DNA of 64,000 bases from Elysia chlorotica (GCA_003991915.1 RQTK01000048.1:345898-409897), one strand, 5' to 3'. Positions 47,946 to 61,207 are shown, counted from the first letter of the stretch. Translations and numbers: made by a program. Notes: generated from the letters alone by a model not told the origin.

Positions 47946-48054
47946 AATTTCAATATTTAACTATACCTTAAGATCAAGAGATCTAACTATAATACTATAT
48001 AATACTTTACGTGGTGACACAGGACACTAGATTCTATAGATCTAGAGTTACTTC

Positions 48055-48137
48055 TTGTTAAAGTCGTATTCTTAAATATTGCTACGAGTTTGTAAGCTAT
48101 GTAGTATCCTGTTTGTGCGTTCTACCCTAGATTAGAT
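48055..48137. mobile_element. Foldback MITE, partial copy 2
   Basis: Shares TATTGCTACGAG and CTGTTTGTGCGTTCTACCCT with the right half of the element at 17969-18095; the left arm is mostly lost. Confidence 0.4.
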
Positions 48138-48139
48138 CT

Positions 48140-49158
48140 AGAATCTAGACATCTGGATTAATCTAGATATCTACATCTAAATTGTAAATGCATCTTGCTA
48201 GTTTTGTTACGGTCCAGCAAACCTGAGTGTATGGCGCTCCAGCGCTCCTCTCCAGCTTGTTAGCTGCTCAATACTTGGTGTTCAGACTGCTCACTCTCAG
48301 TCCATCCATCTGACATCTGTCTAGATTCTAGAATCTAGATTAGGTGTGCTTTCTGCGTCTGTCTGTCGTGAGGTTATATAAAAATCCCATAAAAATCTAG
48401 AATCTAGATAAGTTTGATATCGAGTCAGCACAAAGCAAACCTAATTGATGAGTGTCAAACAGCGGGACGAGCAGACGGTATACCGTATGCTGCTGAAGTG
48501 CTGGTTGCTGCAGCTTAGACCCTATCTATTATTCTAGTTCGAATACAAACACACTATTGTTGTCAGTATCAAAGCACAGACACCAGAGACTTGATACATA
48601 TCGATGTTACTTTTCTTCTATCGAAGTGGAAATATAACGAATTTTTAACAAGAAAAGAAAAAAGAAGTTATTTTTTCAGTGGAGCACCAAAATAAACGTG
48701 TTTTTCATCTTTTTGATCTATTTTCTTTAGGGAGAGGCGACAGCAAAGGCATCGTAAATAAATTTGTAAAATATAAGCATATAGTGAGATTGGACGTTTT
48801 TTTCCTCCTGTGCATCCCCTCTATATGTCCGCATTGGAACCCATCTGACTTCACTACTGAGTGAATATAGAATGATAATTATCAGTAAGTTAAATCGGAT
48901 GAGTTTTTATCATCAATAATAGGGGAGGAAAGCAACAGAGACAGACATATTAAAAGGACACAACAAACAAACATAAATCCGAACAAAACAGAAGCCTGTT
49001 TATCAACTTATTTTTTCTTGGCCGATATATCGTTTTGACCCTCTAACCATTATACTCCGTGTGAGGTCGATAGTAATTAGACATGCACACTTTAATTTTA
49101 TGGAGTGTGTTCGTACACGGTAACCTTGTACCTAACCCGAGACCGAGATAACATATTG

Positions 49159-49217
<59 letters not shown>

Positions 49218-49390
49218 AATTTGATTCCTTGTTGTGTGTGAGGTGTACTGTAAGTGTAACATTATTATAACATGTATTGAACTATTATAAATTAAAAATA
49301 ATCGTCTGTTTTCTTTCTCACATTACTACATGTACCGGGTATATCTAAATCTGTCTTTGAGATGAATCACCATTATACATAATTATGTAC
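48140..49390. other. Intergenic, no supported gene
   Basis: Holds a dense cluster of TCTAGA/AGATCT palindromes up to 48420 and an (ATT)n microsatellite at 49159-49216. Confidence 0.55.
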
Positions 49391-49394
49391 ATGT

Positions 49395-49552
49395 TGGGTT
49401 GGGGTTGAGTTAGTTTAACGTCCAACGGCAGCACTACATAGACTATAATTATTGTGGACGGGCCCCAAGACGGACATCTGACAATTTTATGTGCTGCCAC
49501 ACACGAGACAGTGCGGGTATACCATGACTCCTGTCTCAGCCGGTCACATACA
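49395..49552 (-). repeat. SINE body copy
   Basis: Reversed body: GTTTAACGTCCAACGGCAGC, then CACACGAGACAGTGCGGGTA, then CTCCTGTCTCAGCCGGTCAC. Followed by poly-A at 49589. Confidence 0.65.
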
Positions 49553-49559
49553 TATGTAC

Positions 49560-52500
49560 ATGTAATTGTAACATCATTTTTAATGCAACGAAAAAAAAAA
49601 AAAAAAAAAGAAAAAAAAACATTCTCCTATGTGTGAATTATGTGAACGTAATAGTACTAATACCAATAGATGTAATAATGTACTACATATAAATGTATTG
49701 CCTTCTAATTCTATTTTGAATATTATTATAACGTTTAGATCTGTACTATATTTTTCTGAGAGAATGGTGTTGCAAAAACATTAAGATTAGAATAGATTGA
49801 TCCCAGAAGTTAGGATTGTGTAAATGTGCTGTTAAAATCTATAATCTTCCATCAGAAAAACATTGTTGGTTTAATTAATCAGTTCTATTTTCATTTTTAA
49901 TGTACTTTGTCCCGGAGTATAACTTCACGAAGTTTTCTGAGCAAAGAGATTAGAGACAATCAGTTATCACCTATGTCTTCTCTAGACCCGGTACTTGATG
50001 ATAGCTATAAGAGTAAAAGATCATTTGTGTTTTTGAACGAGAAAAAAAAACATTTTGTTGTTTTTTAACTCATGAGTTGTATGTGTAAATGATACAATTA
50101 TATAAGTTATAGCAAAGCATATTCATGTACATTTTTTTCCTTTATCACTTTGAATGAAATAAGTGTTACAAAGTGTATGTAAATATATAAGGCTAAAACA
50201 TTTTTTATTTGGATAGAGTTAACGGTGAATTATTTTTTTTACATAAAAAAGGGGGACAAATTAAAGTTAAAAAAAAATATTTTTATCTCCCTTTACACAA
50301 TTTCATTCCCTCCGATACTATAGAAACATGGGGCTCAATATTAATTTATTGCCATGATGAGCAGCAAATTTTTTTATCTTCTTGCATTTCAAATACATGT
50401 ATTAGTTTATGTTTCTTCTAAAGCAATTTAGAATTACAATTTTTAGTTCATGATTAAAAAAAAAAAATAAATAAATAAATAAACATCAAATTACTTCACA
50501 CCTGAGCTGAAAGAATGTCATGGCACTGTTGCAGTTTTCCCTTTAAAAAAAAAAATGCCATGTTCACAAGCTGACCAAGTAATTTACTTAACAACAACAA
50601 CAAAAAATCATGGCTAACAAGAAATCAACCTATTTTCATTTCATGTGAACTTGAAATATATACTGTACTAAAAAAATTTAAAAAAACATGCCACATGTAT
50701 TTATGTATCTATAATTTCAAATGACAGATCTCTGACATGTCTTAGGAGCCTGCCAACACAGTGATGATACACGTATTACACATGCCAGGCTTTTCAGGAC
50801 TGTGCTAAAGGAATTCAACCTCAAGTGGATCAACAAAAAAGCAACTCTAAATCCAATGAAAGTTGAATTAATTTATTGAATCTTGGAAGACAGTAAATAC
50901 AAGTTGAACCGTACAAGATCTGTAAATTTAAAGCATACATTGTGAAATCAAAACAATACTGTTTTTTGAGAAAAGAAATACATGTACCGCCATGCACAAT
51001 AAAATACATTTTTCATTTTTTGAGAGTTCTTGAATAAAATTAAGGCAAATGTATAAGTACACTTGATTAAATGTATACAATACAAAAATACTGTACAAGG
51101 CACTAAAAATGGCCGTAACTATATTGAAATGCAGGATAATTTCAGTAATACTAATAACAGACATACAGTGGAGTCCTGTTCATTTTTAAGTCAACACCTT
51201 GGGACCATAAAAATGAATATGCATTGCAGTATATAAAGGGACTGTTCATAGGGGTTGACTTGAAAGGTCAAAATCTACATTGTTTACAAATACAAGTGCA
51301 TTTACTCAATTACTAGTCGCACTGTTGAAATTATGCCTTCACATTCAAAGGCAACTATTATATTTATAATTTATATCAACCAAAAATGGCACGAGGAAAT
51401 TAAATCAAAGACCATAGAAGTATACATGATCTAACTCCTTGACAGACTTAAGGGGAATTTCTTATTGGTATCAAAATCAAGGAGCATTTTACCTCTTTTC
51501 CCAAAAGAAACTAAATATGACTAAGACTAAGATTTGTACTGTAGAACATTTTACTATATTATGCAGTTGTTTTACATTTGAAACTTTATGATAGTTCTAA
51601 AACATACATAGGATTTCTAGTTTCTATTACATACTTGTAGCTGTAGTAAGCACAGCAAAGCAAATTTCCGTAGCAATTGCACATTTCAGATACCATAATC
51701 TGAAGAGACAGCACAACAAACATGTCTAGACCTTTCTCCATACAACTGAATTGACTATACCCCCCAAATTTTTTAAAATTAGATACATGCAAGTGATATC
51801 CAGCAAAAAAAAAACAAAAAAACATTACAGGTACAAAATAATACCCAACTAATGTACGTACATTGTATCTAGGAAAGTAAAAAAAGATGTCATGAAAATA
51901 CATGATCCATTAAAATGCTTACATGCATTAAAATAAAAAAAATGAGTTGGTTAAAAAAGGATAGAATTTTTTTTTTTTTTTACTTTATGTTTAAAAGAAA
52001 AAGAGAAACAGCACCAGAATCTTTTTTTTTTAATTAAAAAAATTTACTGAGTAAGAACAAAAAATATTGCACATACATACAATTACATGAACATGTATAT
52101 CCATATATTACAGTACAGGTAACGTAAAAATCTTTTCAATATCTCTGAACCTACTACCACTACTAGGCTGCAAAAGATAAGACATTTCCCATGAAAACAC
52201 TGCGCTAGAGGAAACAGCATTAAAAAAATTTTTATTCAATACAATAGATCTTGAATATTATGGTATATTTTTGTGCCTCCTTCAATTTAACTACATGTAT
52301 TAATTTCATTTTAAAGTCGATTAAAGCAGGGCTAGTACAGTGGGGCCAACAATTCTAAATTTATTGTCGCCTTGTTGCAATCTTAGATAGAGGTAGTAAA
52401 GACTGAGATTTTAAACAACTCAGTTAATCTGCTACACATATTTTTTAGTAATGTGTACATCTATAAAAAAAATAGAATATTTTGAAGCAAGGAAAAATAT

Positions 52501-53600
52501 TTTTCACCAACAAAAATATGCTTTTCCACCTTTTGTTGCATATTATATTGGATTATAACATAATTGTGTTAAAACTTGCGATGTTTATTAAAATATAGAG
52601 AGATAGAGAGAGAGTTTGGTTTTTTAAGGACAAATTCACACAACTGGCATGAACAGTCAATTCAAAACCTCACAAAAGGAAGTCTGATTATTCGAATTTC
52701 TCATAAACCAAATTTCGCAAGAGAATATTACGTTTTTTCTCTTTGGTTAAAAACAACTTGTAAAATACAAACAGAAAATCATTTTTTTACACTTAGCCTC
52801 TACTGCATTGTTCTTAAAGTTAAATGTTTAACTTTTAGAGCAATGTTTTTTCTGAATAAATGACATTTGCTTAAATAAAATAAGCAATACATTAATAGAT
52901 CACTTCATTTCTTACTTAGAATAATGCCGTTTAGGATGAATCTCTGTCCTTATCTTCACAACTGTGATCTTTAAACATTTCATGATACATACATATTTTC
53001 AATTTACTTGGGTGTAATTTTTAGACATAACCTGAAGATCTGACCATTAAAATACAGCCTATTAGTACATAATTCCTGTAGGCATATCTAAATTAGTCTA
53101 TAACGGCAGTGCATTAGGTTAACGTTTCAGAGCCTCTTGGTTTTTAAAATTAACAATAACAGTCATCAACAAATAATTAAAATATCTTATAAATGTTCCT
53201 TAACTTTAATTTTCTTGATTCAAACTGCAGTAAAAAGTATGATTTAGTGATGACTATACACACCATTTTATGGTTGAAGGCAAGATATCAAGCATAGCTC
53301 ATTTGTCCTTTAAAGCATTACTAAGATCATTTTAAATCAGCGCAATACAATACATATATATACATTCTGTGATGTACTATCTTGCTGCAGCAGTGTATAA
53401 TTGACGGTACAAAAATTCTGATTGTACTTAGATATCACAAACATTGCATAGCATTTGTTAACACAAAATTATTCACTGTGGAGAGAGATATTAGTATAAT
53501 ATATATAGTGTACTGAACAGAAGGCTGCAAGATTTAAAAAATCCTCTAGACCAACCATTCCGAGAGGGTTAAAGTTTTCACGTTTTTCAACTTGAAAGTA
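49560..53600. other. AT-rich intergenic region; possible 3' UTR of the gene to the right
   Basis: About 4 kb with many A and T homopolymers and no gene-like frames. The part next to 53609 may be 3' UTR of the 228-residue protein gene. A half copy of the pogo-type MITE lies at ~52654-52760. Confidence 0.45.
52654..52760. mobile_element. Tc1/mariner-pogo-type MITE, 5' half copy
   Basis: AAAACCTCACAAAAGGAAGT, then CGAATTTCTCATAAACCAAA and TTTCGCAAGAGAA match the left 100 bp of the 25.7-kb element. The right half is absent. Confidence 0.5.
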
Positions 53601-53608
53601 AAACTGTC

Positions 53609-56600
53609 TTAATAGATATCTGTCGTGACACTGCGTCTCTTCGATCTGGTTGTCTTTAAACTACCATTGATCAGGGGTGGATCTCGTCTGCAGAGGAAAG
53701 GAATAAAAACCGGAGTTGTAAATTTTAGGATGTGATCCACGCAGATGCACAGAAGCAAACGACTAAACATATACAAATCTAAGTTCTAGCCCCTATGAGC
53801 TTGAAACTTTTCCCTGTATAGTAGAGACCTTAAAGTCCATTATCAGCAACCAGTCTGTTTTGGGAGTCAAGTTGAGTTGGTTTAAGTCCAACGTAAGCAC
53901 TATACAGGCTTTATTGCGGATGAACCCCAAGACTGACTTCTGACAATTTCATGTGCTGCCACACATGAGACAGGGCCGGGAGATCTGGACTCCTGTTTCT
54001 TTCAGCCAATAACATTATACTAACATTGCACAGTTATGTTTTGGAAGAGTTCCAAGACTAACGTCTGACACTTTGAATGAACTGTTACACTGAGACATAA
54101 CCAGGATGCCAAGATTCATGCCTCAGCCAGTCATATTAAACCGGTCAAGACTCGACCAACTAAGGCATGAGCACCTGAAAAAAACTCAACCAACTTAGTT
54201 GTAGTTTATAATACTGTATAAACTTTATTTTTAAAAAGTGTCTAGAAAGACCCCAGAAATTATTCTGCTTTGTGAGTACATTATTTCTGGCATTTGCCTT
54301 CTTTCTCTAGTAATACAGATTTTGAAACCAACACTAATGTAGGCCTACAGTATTGTAAATACTGATATACACGGTTACAAAGAGTTTTCTCTTTGGTCCT
54401 GTAGATAACCTTCCAGGTTTCGCTGCCATGCCCAAAATTTGTGTCCACGAACTGCAGGGACAGATCAATGATCAAGTAAAATTAATAACAGGAGTCGGCA
54501 TCAAGATTCACAGAACCAACCTTGCTCTGGCTCTGGCTTGCAGTGTGTTTGGAGTCAGCGCGCTCAAGGCTTGCATGTTTGATGTCAAGGCTTCAACTTC
54601 CTTCCTGAGGCGAGTAGGAGTTTCCATCGACAGACTAATAAAAACAAAAAGATAAAAAGATAGGTTAAATCAAGAGACTGTTGAGTAATGTGCATGATGT
54701 CTAGGAGGAGATGACTAGAAAAGTACAGCCCTACTCAAGACTAAGAGCAGGGAACATGGAAAATATCCAGAGCTGGTTGCCAGGTGTGGTGTTCTCAGTT
54801 GCTCCAACCACAGGAATTGAGGATACATGTACAAGAGTTTGCCTTGGAAGGGTGTCAAGGAATTAAAGTAGAGGTAGATAACTTGAGATGTGCCATGCCC
54901 ATTGACACTGCACTAATCACAGAAAATAGTGAAAACTTGCAATAACTGTTGAAGAAGAGAGCAAGAAGAAGGACTGGAATTAAAAAGTAAAAAGACAGAA
55001 GTAGTGGTCTGAGTCATCAGTCCGAAAAAAGAATATCTCTACCAAAGGAACTAACCCCAAACATTCTAATACTGAAGTGATGGAAAGAACACTGAAATAT
55101 CATCAACAGCACAGGCAAAACCGAGTTTCCAGAAAAAGAAAGCGGTCATATCAAAGAGTGTATCCCCAAGCTGAAAATCAGACATGGACGTAAGGCATGG
55201 ACAATCTCAAAACAAAATTAGAAACTAAGTAGAAGAAAGTGGAGGCAGCTGAAAGGAATGCCCAGAATATTGTGGACAGCTAAGAAGTCTAATAAAAGCA
55301 GTTTTTGCGAAAGCTAACACGAGAAGATTTTTAAGTGCCAAACAAGCTTTTTTGGACCTGATGAGAAAAGAAGAGTTGGAACACCTGAAGACAACTGGAA
55401 TGACTGAAGAGGAACACAGCAGGGGAAAACGAGAAAAGATTATAAATGGACAGGCTAACAAATGGTAAATGTAGGGAAAGTGACAGAGGCACTGAATCAC
55501 TGAAAGCAACGAAGGATCAGGAAGTTTGGAGGGGCAAACTCGCAAATTAGAGCAAGGCACTTGATGGATGGAGATGACTGCCGGAACCTCAATTGAAAGA
55601 GATATTTTTGCCGTCAGTATAAATTTAAAAAGTGCAAAATGACTGAAGATCTACAGTAAGCTACAGCATGTCATAAAAAACAAACAAACAGAAGTAGATG
55701 AAATTCCAGATCTGATATATGCAGATAAAATTAGACATTGTGTTTGGCAGTGTTGTAGTGGAGTAGATATAAATCTACATCTTCAATCAATTTGAAAAAA
55801 TTAAATAAAAGAATGAAAAAAGTGACGGTTACCTACATTTACAGAGAGTTTTCTTTTGAAGTGGGGGAAAGAACTAAATAATTTAATTTAAGCAGCTTCA
55901 TGGTCACTATGGTGGCAGACAAATATAAATGGCTAATGATAATAGAGAAAAATGTTTGGGATTACACAAAAATTTTACAAATTTGAAATTTTGCCTCTAG
56001 AGATAACACGGTGCTCACATGAACTGAAGGTATTTAATTTGCAGTTGCTAATGCTAATAATACATCTAGATTTAATGGTTAAAAAAAGTTGGACATTGAT
56101 ATTGGTTAGCATACCAAGATTTTGGGTCACTGCTACCAGAACGCCTCGGTGTTTCAATGCCAAACGGGGAGAGCATCTTTACATCTTTTCCACCCAGAGT
56201 GTGACGCCTCGTCTTTCCTGCTCTCCCTGGTGGCGTCTGGCTCTGTAGGCGTGTCAGTCGACGCGTCGACATCCTGAATTTCTGTGTTGGAAAATAGTTA
56301 CTTCATTAAGATTTCATGACATTGACAACAGGCAAAATAACGTTTCACTGTTTGTTTGTTTTTTTAAACCTTATAAATATGAAAGTTTGGACATGTACAC
56401 CACTATCTCCAGAATTCGGCACTCCTTACCCACTGCTGTCCTGTCTGTTTACATGGCACAATTTGATATAGAGGGAAAGGTGATTGGATCAGTATTGACT
56501 GACTAAATGGTAGGCCAAAAGCAGAGGTAAATGGAAAAATATTTCTTCATTTTCTTCAAATTTAATAGTTTTATCGATCCAACCTACTTGCTTGCCCTCT

Positions 56601-57218
56601 AGAGTCTATATCGTATGGCCACCATGTAAACAGACGGAACCGCAGTGAGTGAGGGGTACCCAGATATTTCCTATTGAGTAGACTGTTGGCTTCCAAACAG
56701 ACTTGTTTTTAAGGAGCAAAGCCCCTGTGTCATGTAGGCCTACGTCAGAACATGTCATTTTTGTTTAAATCTGTGATCGCACTGCTACATACTTCTGTTC
56801 ACAGTTTGAACAATGAAAATCGGTAGGTCTTCATTCCTGTGGAAATCATTGACATATAGGGCATTCTGGGACTTAGATTAAGATCAAAATATATTTCTAA
56901 TTATTTAGATTAGCCATCATTAGGCCTATTCACCTGTCTTATTGTGCCGACAGCTTCTCTCATCGACTGAGTCATGCTCGCACCACGTTTGACTGTAGTT
57001 CGGTTGTTGGTAGTTTCATCCTCGTTCATTTGAGAAGCAGGAACCGGACTAGAACTCGACGAAGGTCCAGACCTAGAATCTTTCATCTTTCTATAGCTTC
57101 CTGCCCGTGGGGACGCGTCAGTGTAAACGTTTTCGTCAAGTTCTAGGCTTGACAAAAATCGCCGTTGTCTAAAAGATTTCTTTAAAGCAGATCCAGCCTT
57201 TTTTATGTTAGATGCCAT
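53609..57218 (-). CDS. Basic Ser/Thr-Pro-rich protein of 228 residues, unrecognised
   Basis: Five exons with GT-AG borders and consistent phases: 57218-56934, 56281-56115, 54634-54521, 54451-54410, 53687-53609; 687 nt including the stop TAA. The start ATG (MASNIKKAGSALKKSFRQRR) follows TAACATAAAATC-type AT-rich sequence. The protein is strongly basic, with many Ser/Thr-Pro sites (SSSSPVP, QSQTPPGR, MLSPFGIETPRR, METPTR, LTPNT) and one probable short coiled coil (TRLRKEVEALTSNMQAL). It ends TRSKRRSVTTDIY. This composition is common in nuclear cell-cycle proteins phosphorylated by CDKs, but that is inference. I considered a PIMREG/FAM64A-like protein from length and start; the resemblance is too weak to name it. 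Confidence 0.6.
53868..54185 (-). repeat. SINE, two overlapping degenerate body copies
   Basis: First: GTCCAACGTAAGCACTATAC, then CTGCCACACATGAGACAGGG. Second: GAGTTCCAAGACTAACGTCT, then CAGCCAGTCATATTAAACCG. Located in the last intron of the 228-residue protein gene. Confidence 0.55.
54690..55575 (+). mobile_element. RTE-like LINE, decayed fragment
   Basis: Scattered frames match the copy at 44 kb: DNLRCA then TALITENSENLQ (compare [19 protein letters not shown]), EEESKKKGLEL-like, LMRKEELEHLKTTGMTEEEH, KREKIINGQANKW and KATKDQEVWRGKLAN. Many stops and shifts. It supplies the C-terminal part that is deleted in the 44-kb copy. It lies in intron 2 of the 228-residue protein gene, opposite in orientation. 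Confidence 0.65.
56418..56660. mobile_element. MITE-like element with ~45-bp terminal inverted repeats, copy 1
   Basis: Left arm GGCACTCCTTACCCACTGCT, then CTGTCTGTTTACATGG. The right arm is its complement (CCATGTAAACAGACGGAACC, then GCAGTGAGTGAGGGGTACC). Inner parts (ATATAGAGGG, TTGGATC) also mirror each other. Located in intron 1 of the 228-residue protein gene. Confidence 0.6.
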
Positions 57219-57224
57219 TATGTT

Positions 57225-57887
57225 TACCTTTCGAGGTCCTTAATAAATACCAGCTTTAATTTCAAGCAGAATTTATCCAAAGAAGATTCCAATTACTTTA
57301 AAGAATTCAACCGGTATCAACAACAAGGCTCTGAGGTCTCGTAAAATTCAGACTGTAATGGATGGACGGAAGTTTCCGTCCGCGTAAGCCTAATTGTTTT
57401 GGTTTCAAAATTGAAAGAGCCGCCATGAAATTTATTCTGCCAAATTGTACAGTTTAGGATGATTGTACAATGTAGGTTTTCAAGAAAGTTTCGTATCTCA
57501 TTTTCTTTTTTTTCTTTTTCTTTCTTTTGTTTTTGTTTTATAAAAAAAATATTTGTAAAATATATCTCCTTGTAAAACACATTATTTTAATTAAGGAAAT
57601 GATATAAATTATTTTGGCTTTCTGAAGACCAGCCATCATCAAAGACGACCATAAAAGGATGTACGGACATTATTATGGGTTTTTTTAAAAATATCATAAA
57701 ACTCATATTGAATTGTGAATTTCAACAAAATTGAAAGCAAAATTGAAAACGTCGCTTGAAAATTGGGGAAAGATCTGAGAGATGGTAATAAAAACAATGA
57801 CTTGCAAAAATGCATGTTTTGTGCTGTTTTGACACGCCCCCTAAATCAAGAAAAAAAATACCCCCCCCCCCTCCCCCAAACCACCCC
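57225..57887. other. Promoter-side flank of the 228-residue protein gene
   Basis: AT-rich, no gene. It ends in a C-rich run (57861-57887) that leads into an assembly gap. Confidence 0.45.
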
Positions 57888-58195
<308 letters not shown>

Positions 58196-58199
58196 ACCA

Positions 58200-59240
58200 A
58201 TTCTTCTACTGCAGTACTTCTGCTACTTTTAGTGCTTCATCTATTACTATTTCGACTATTAATATTACAGATACTCGTGTTAATTGTTTTGGGTGAGTAA
58301 CCACGGATCTTTTGAACAATTATCTTCCGTTACCCTTTAGATTCAATAAAGAAAGTCCAGTAGCTGCTTAAAAACACTTTTGTAGATTTCATCAGTTTTT
58401 CCAACTAAGTAAATTAAAATTATAGAGGGAGTCATTGCAGAAATCTTCTTTATAATAATGGAGCTACTAGGCCTACCAAAATAGTTGAATCCCAACATCT
58501 CTAAAACCGCACAAGATAACGTTACGAAATTATCCAGGCAGGTGGTATTTAGACTGCAGATTTGCATGGACATATTTATTTTGACGTAGGTTTTCGCGCA
58601 TTTGGTGGTTCGTCTGGATTGAGCAGATCGGCAAAAGCTTTGTCTATGTAATATTATATCTATTATTATTGTTGCATACATTAAATTTTAATTGATGGAG
58701 GTGGGCTTTTACTTTAGACATTTGTTGCACATAGACACCTCGCTCATGCATACATTGAGATGAAACCAATGGATGACATACACTACACCGTGTCATTTTT
58801 AAACAGATGAATGAACTTCACAATACCATGTCATTTTCGAACTAATGGTTGACATATATTACACAGTGCCATTTTCAAACAGATGGGTGAGAGGGGGCAG
58901 ACAGTAAAATAGACAGACAGATAGACAGGGAAATTGAGAGAGAGGCAGAAGGATAGAGAGAGAAAAATGCAAGCCTGAACTCTGATAATTTATCTGAAGT
59001 TTATGGTGCTGGTAAAGTTATATTAATAGTAATACTGACCCAACTAGTGGGGGGTTAGTTGTTTTTTAGACAGTTGCACGTTATTCAATATTTCTGCGCC
59101 ATTTTATAAACATTGTCGATGTGCACATGTGTTTCTGTCGTGAGGTGTGTATGATTTTTTTTATTTTTATTTTTTTCTGCAGACAGAAAATATTATTGCG
59201 GCAAAGTCATTAAAGACAATGGAATGGGCTATTTTGTGCG
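58200..59240. other. Intergenic, no supported gene
   Basis: AT-rich. Weak direct repeats of CATTTTCAAACAGATGGRTG type at 58790-58890; a GA/GACA-rich patch at 58905-58965. A possible SINE remnant at ~59030 (TACTGACCCAACTAGTGGGG). Confidence 0.5.
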
Positions 59241-59449
59241 TTATCTGACCCCTGACTTGGTGCTTTTATTATTATTATTATTATTAATATGATCTATGAA
59301 GTCATAGTCAATAACCAAGTTAATTTGTGTTGGAAATAAGTGTAATTAGAAAATGTATTAGACAACTTATGAAACAGATTGAGCAATAAAAATACTGAAC
59401 TCGCCCAATCATCAAGGTGGGACTGAAGCACCAAGTCAGGGGTCAGATA
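59241..59449. repeat. Perfect 25-bp inverted repeat around a 159-bp loop, ending in microsatellites
   Basis: 59241-59265 and 59425-59449 are exact reverse complements (core CTGACCCCTGACTTGGTGCT). The left arm is followed by (ATT)n and the right arm by (ATG)n then (AAT)n. No target duplication is seen. Confidence 0.85.
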
Positions 59450-59476
59450 ATGATGATGATGATGATGATGATGATG

Positions 59477-59527
<51 letters not shown>
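59450..59527. repeat. (ATG)n (AAT)n microsatellite
   Basis: Starts directly at the right arm of the 25-bp inverted repeat. Confidence 0.9.
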
Positions 59528-59529
<2 letters not shown>

Positions 59530-60950
59530 CGGTCATCCCCGACTATCCTTTAGGTCTATCACGGCACTCGCGTCAGGCTCAGTCCCTGTCAGCTCTCGCT
59601 TACTACCATTGGAAAGTTCATGTTTGTAGCCTACATGTAATTTCTTAGAGCATTTTTTACAATGCTACTACAAGCCACAGTTTCAAACACCACGGCGCTC
59701 CTGTAAAAATGTTGGGAGCCTTTTCATTTGATTGGGTCTTGACCATAATTCAACCCAAACTTTATGTTCCAACAGATACAATAAACACTAAGCTTACAAC
59801 GTGCTTGTCTTCCTGTCCTACAGCACTGCCTCGATCTTGTGCCCTTTCTTTGAGGTTTAAGCCCTGAAATGTGTCCCCTCCCATATTGTGACATTGGGCG
59901 CATGACTTGACCCAGTGGCCAGAAAGTGAACGTGAAAAAAGTTTTCACCGTGGTTCCTCTCACCTAGAACACTGGTGATGAAATATAGATAAAAACACGT
60001 TTTACACCCATTTGCTTGACAGATAAAGCATTATTTTGTCAAATTTTGCTGGGTGTAGATTATAAAGGAACAAACATGGGCCTATTTATATTGAGTTCAC
60101 GATAATTTGGGTTAGATATTTAGATCTCCTTACTTCAAAATCGCGTCAGTAATTTAATGCCTTATTGTCTTAAAAAGCAAGTTGGCATACTGCTATCCAT
60201 TAACTATTGGAATTTTTTCATTCTGTATAACTTCAAGAGGAACACATAATTATTTGTTAATCCAGTTAGGGTTAACAATAAATTTTGAACAGGGGAATAA
60301 AACTGTTTATACACCGGACCTTCATTGATATGTCAAGGCTAAGTGATGTTGTAAGGATTGATTTAAACCACTCTTTTAAAGTGTGCTGCACTGCCTTCTT
60401 GTGTGTATTTGATACAGTCAATATTGCCACACAATTAGTTCAGGATATCGCCTGACCATAAGATTGTCTACTATGAAAACCTAAGCAATAGCAGAATAAG
60501 GCAAAATTATTGATACCATAAAAAGAAAATTAAATAGAATGAATGGGTTTACTTTACGTGATGACAAGGAAAATCCACTAATAAAGAAATATATATTTAA
60601 TGGTTCAGCAGGTCCTATGTTATTTTAAGTAATCAGAGATGGGTACGTATTTCTTAATAGTAGGCCTACAGCTCCTGGATCATAATATGAATCATATGTG
60701 AAATATTATTGTAGGCCTATTTGTATTGCATCTGCCGACAAATGTTAACAATTGCATTGTTTGTATTGCAAGTCGTGCTCAAGTTAACATTATTATATGG
60801 GCTCAATATTGGAAAGGCTGGCGATGTCCACAACTTTGATGGCTCTGGACACTGGTCAGCACCATAAGTGTTCCAAACTACTCGCCGCTACTGCTTTTCT
60901 ATTTTCTTTTAAATAATTTTTATGTCTTAGGAAAAAAGTGCCTAATCTTT
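59530..60950. other. Intergenic, no supported gene
   Basis: AT-rich; no protein-like frame, RNA gene or clear repeat recognised. Confidence 0.5.
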
Positions 60951-60994
60951 TCTCCCCCCCCCCATCCCCTCGCCGCCCTCGCGTTCTCCCCCCT

Positions 60995-61062
<68 letters not shown>

Positions 61063-61067
61063 TCTAC

Positions 61068-61102
<35 letters not shown>

Positions 61103-61103
61103 C

Positions 61104-61148
<45 letters not shown>

Positions 61149-61154
61149 TTCTCT

Positions 61155-61204
<50 letters not shown>
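60951..61204. repeat. (CT)n microsatellite with C runs
   Basis: About 250 bp of CTCTCT with short C, CA and TTC interruptions, giving Ser/Leu and Arg/Glu frames that are artefacts. Confidence 0.95.

Positions 61205-61207
<3 letters not shown>

Noticed and set aside
56910-57218. First exon of the 228-residue protein as a further SARM1 5' exon
   Set aside because: It splices in phase to 56281-56115 and then to exons ending in its own stop at 53609, giving a complete separate gene.
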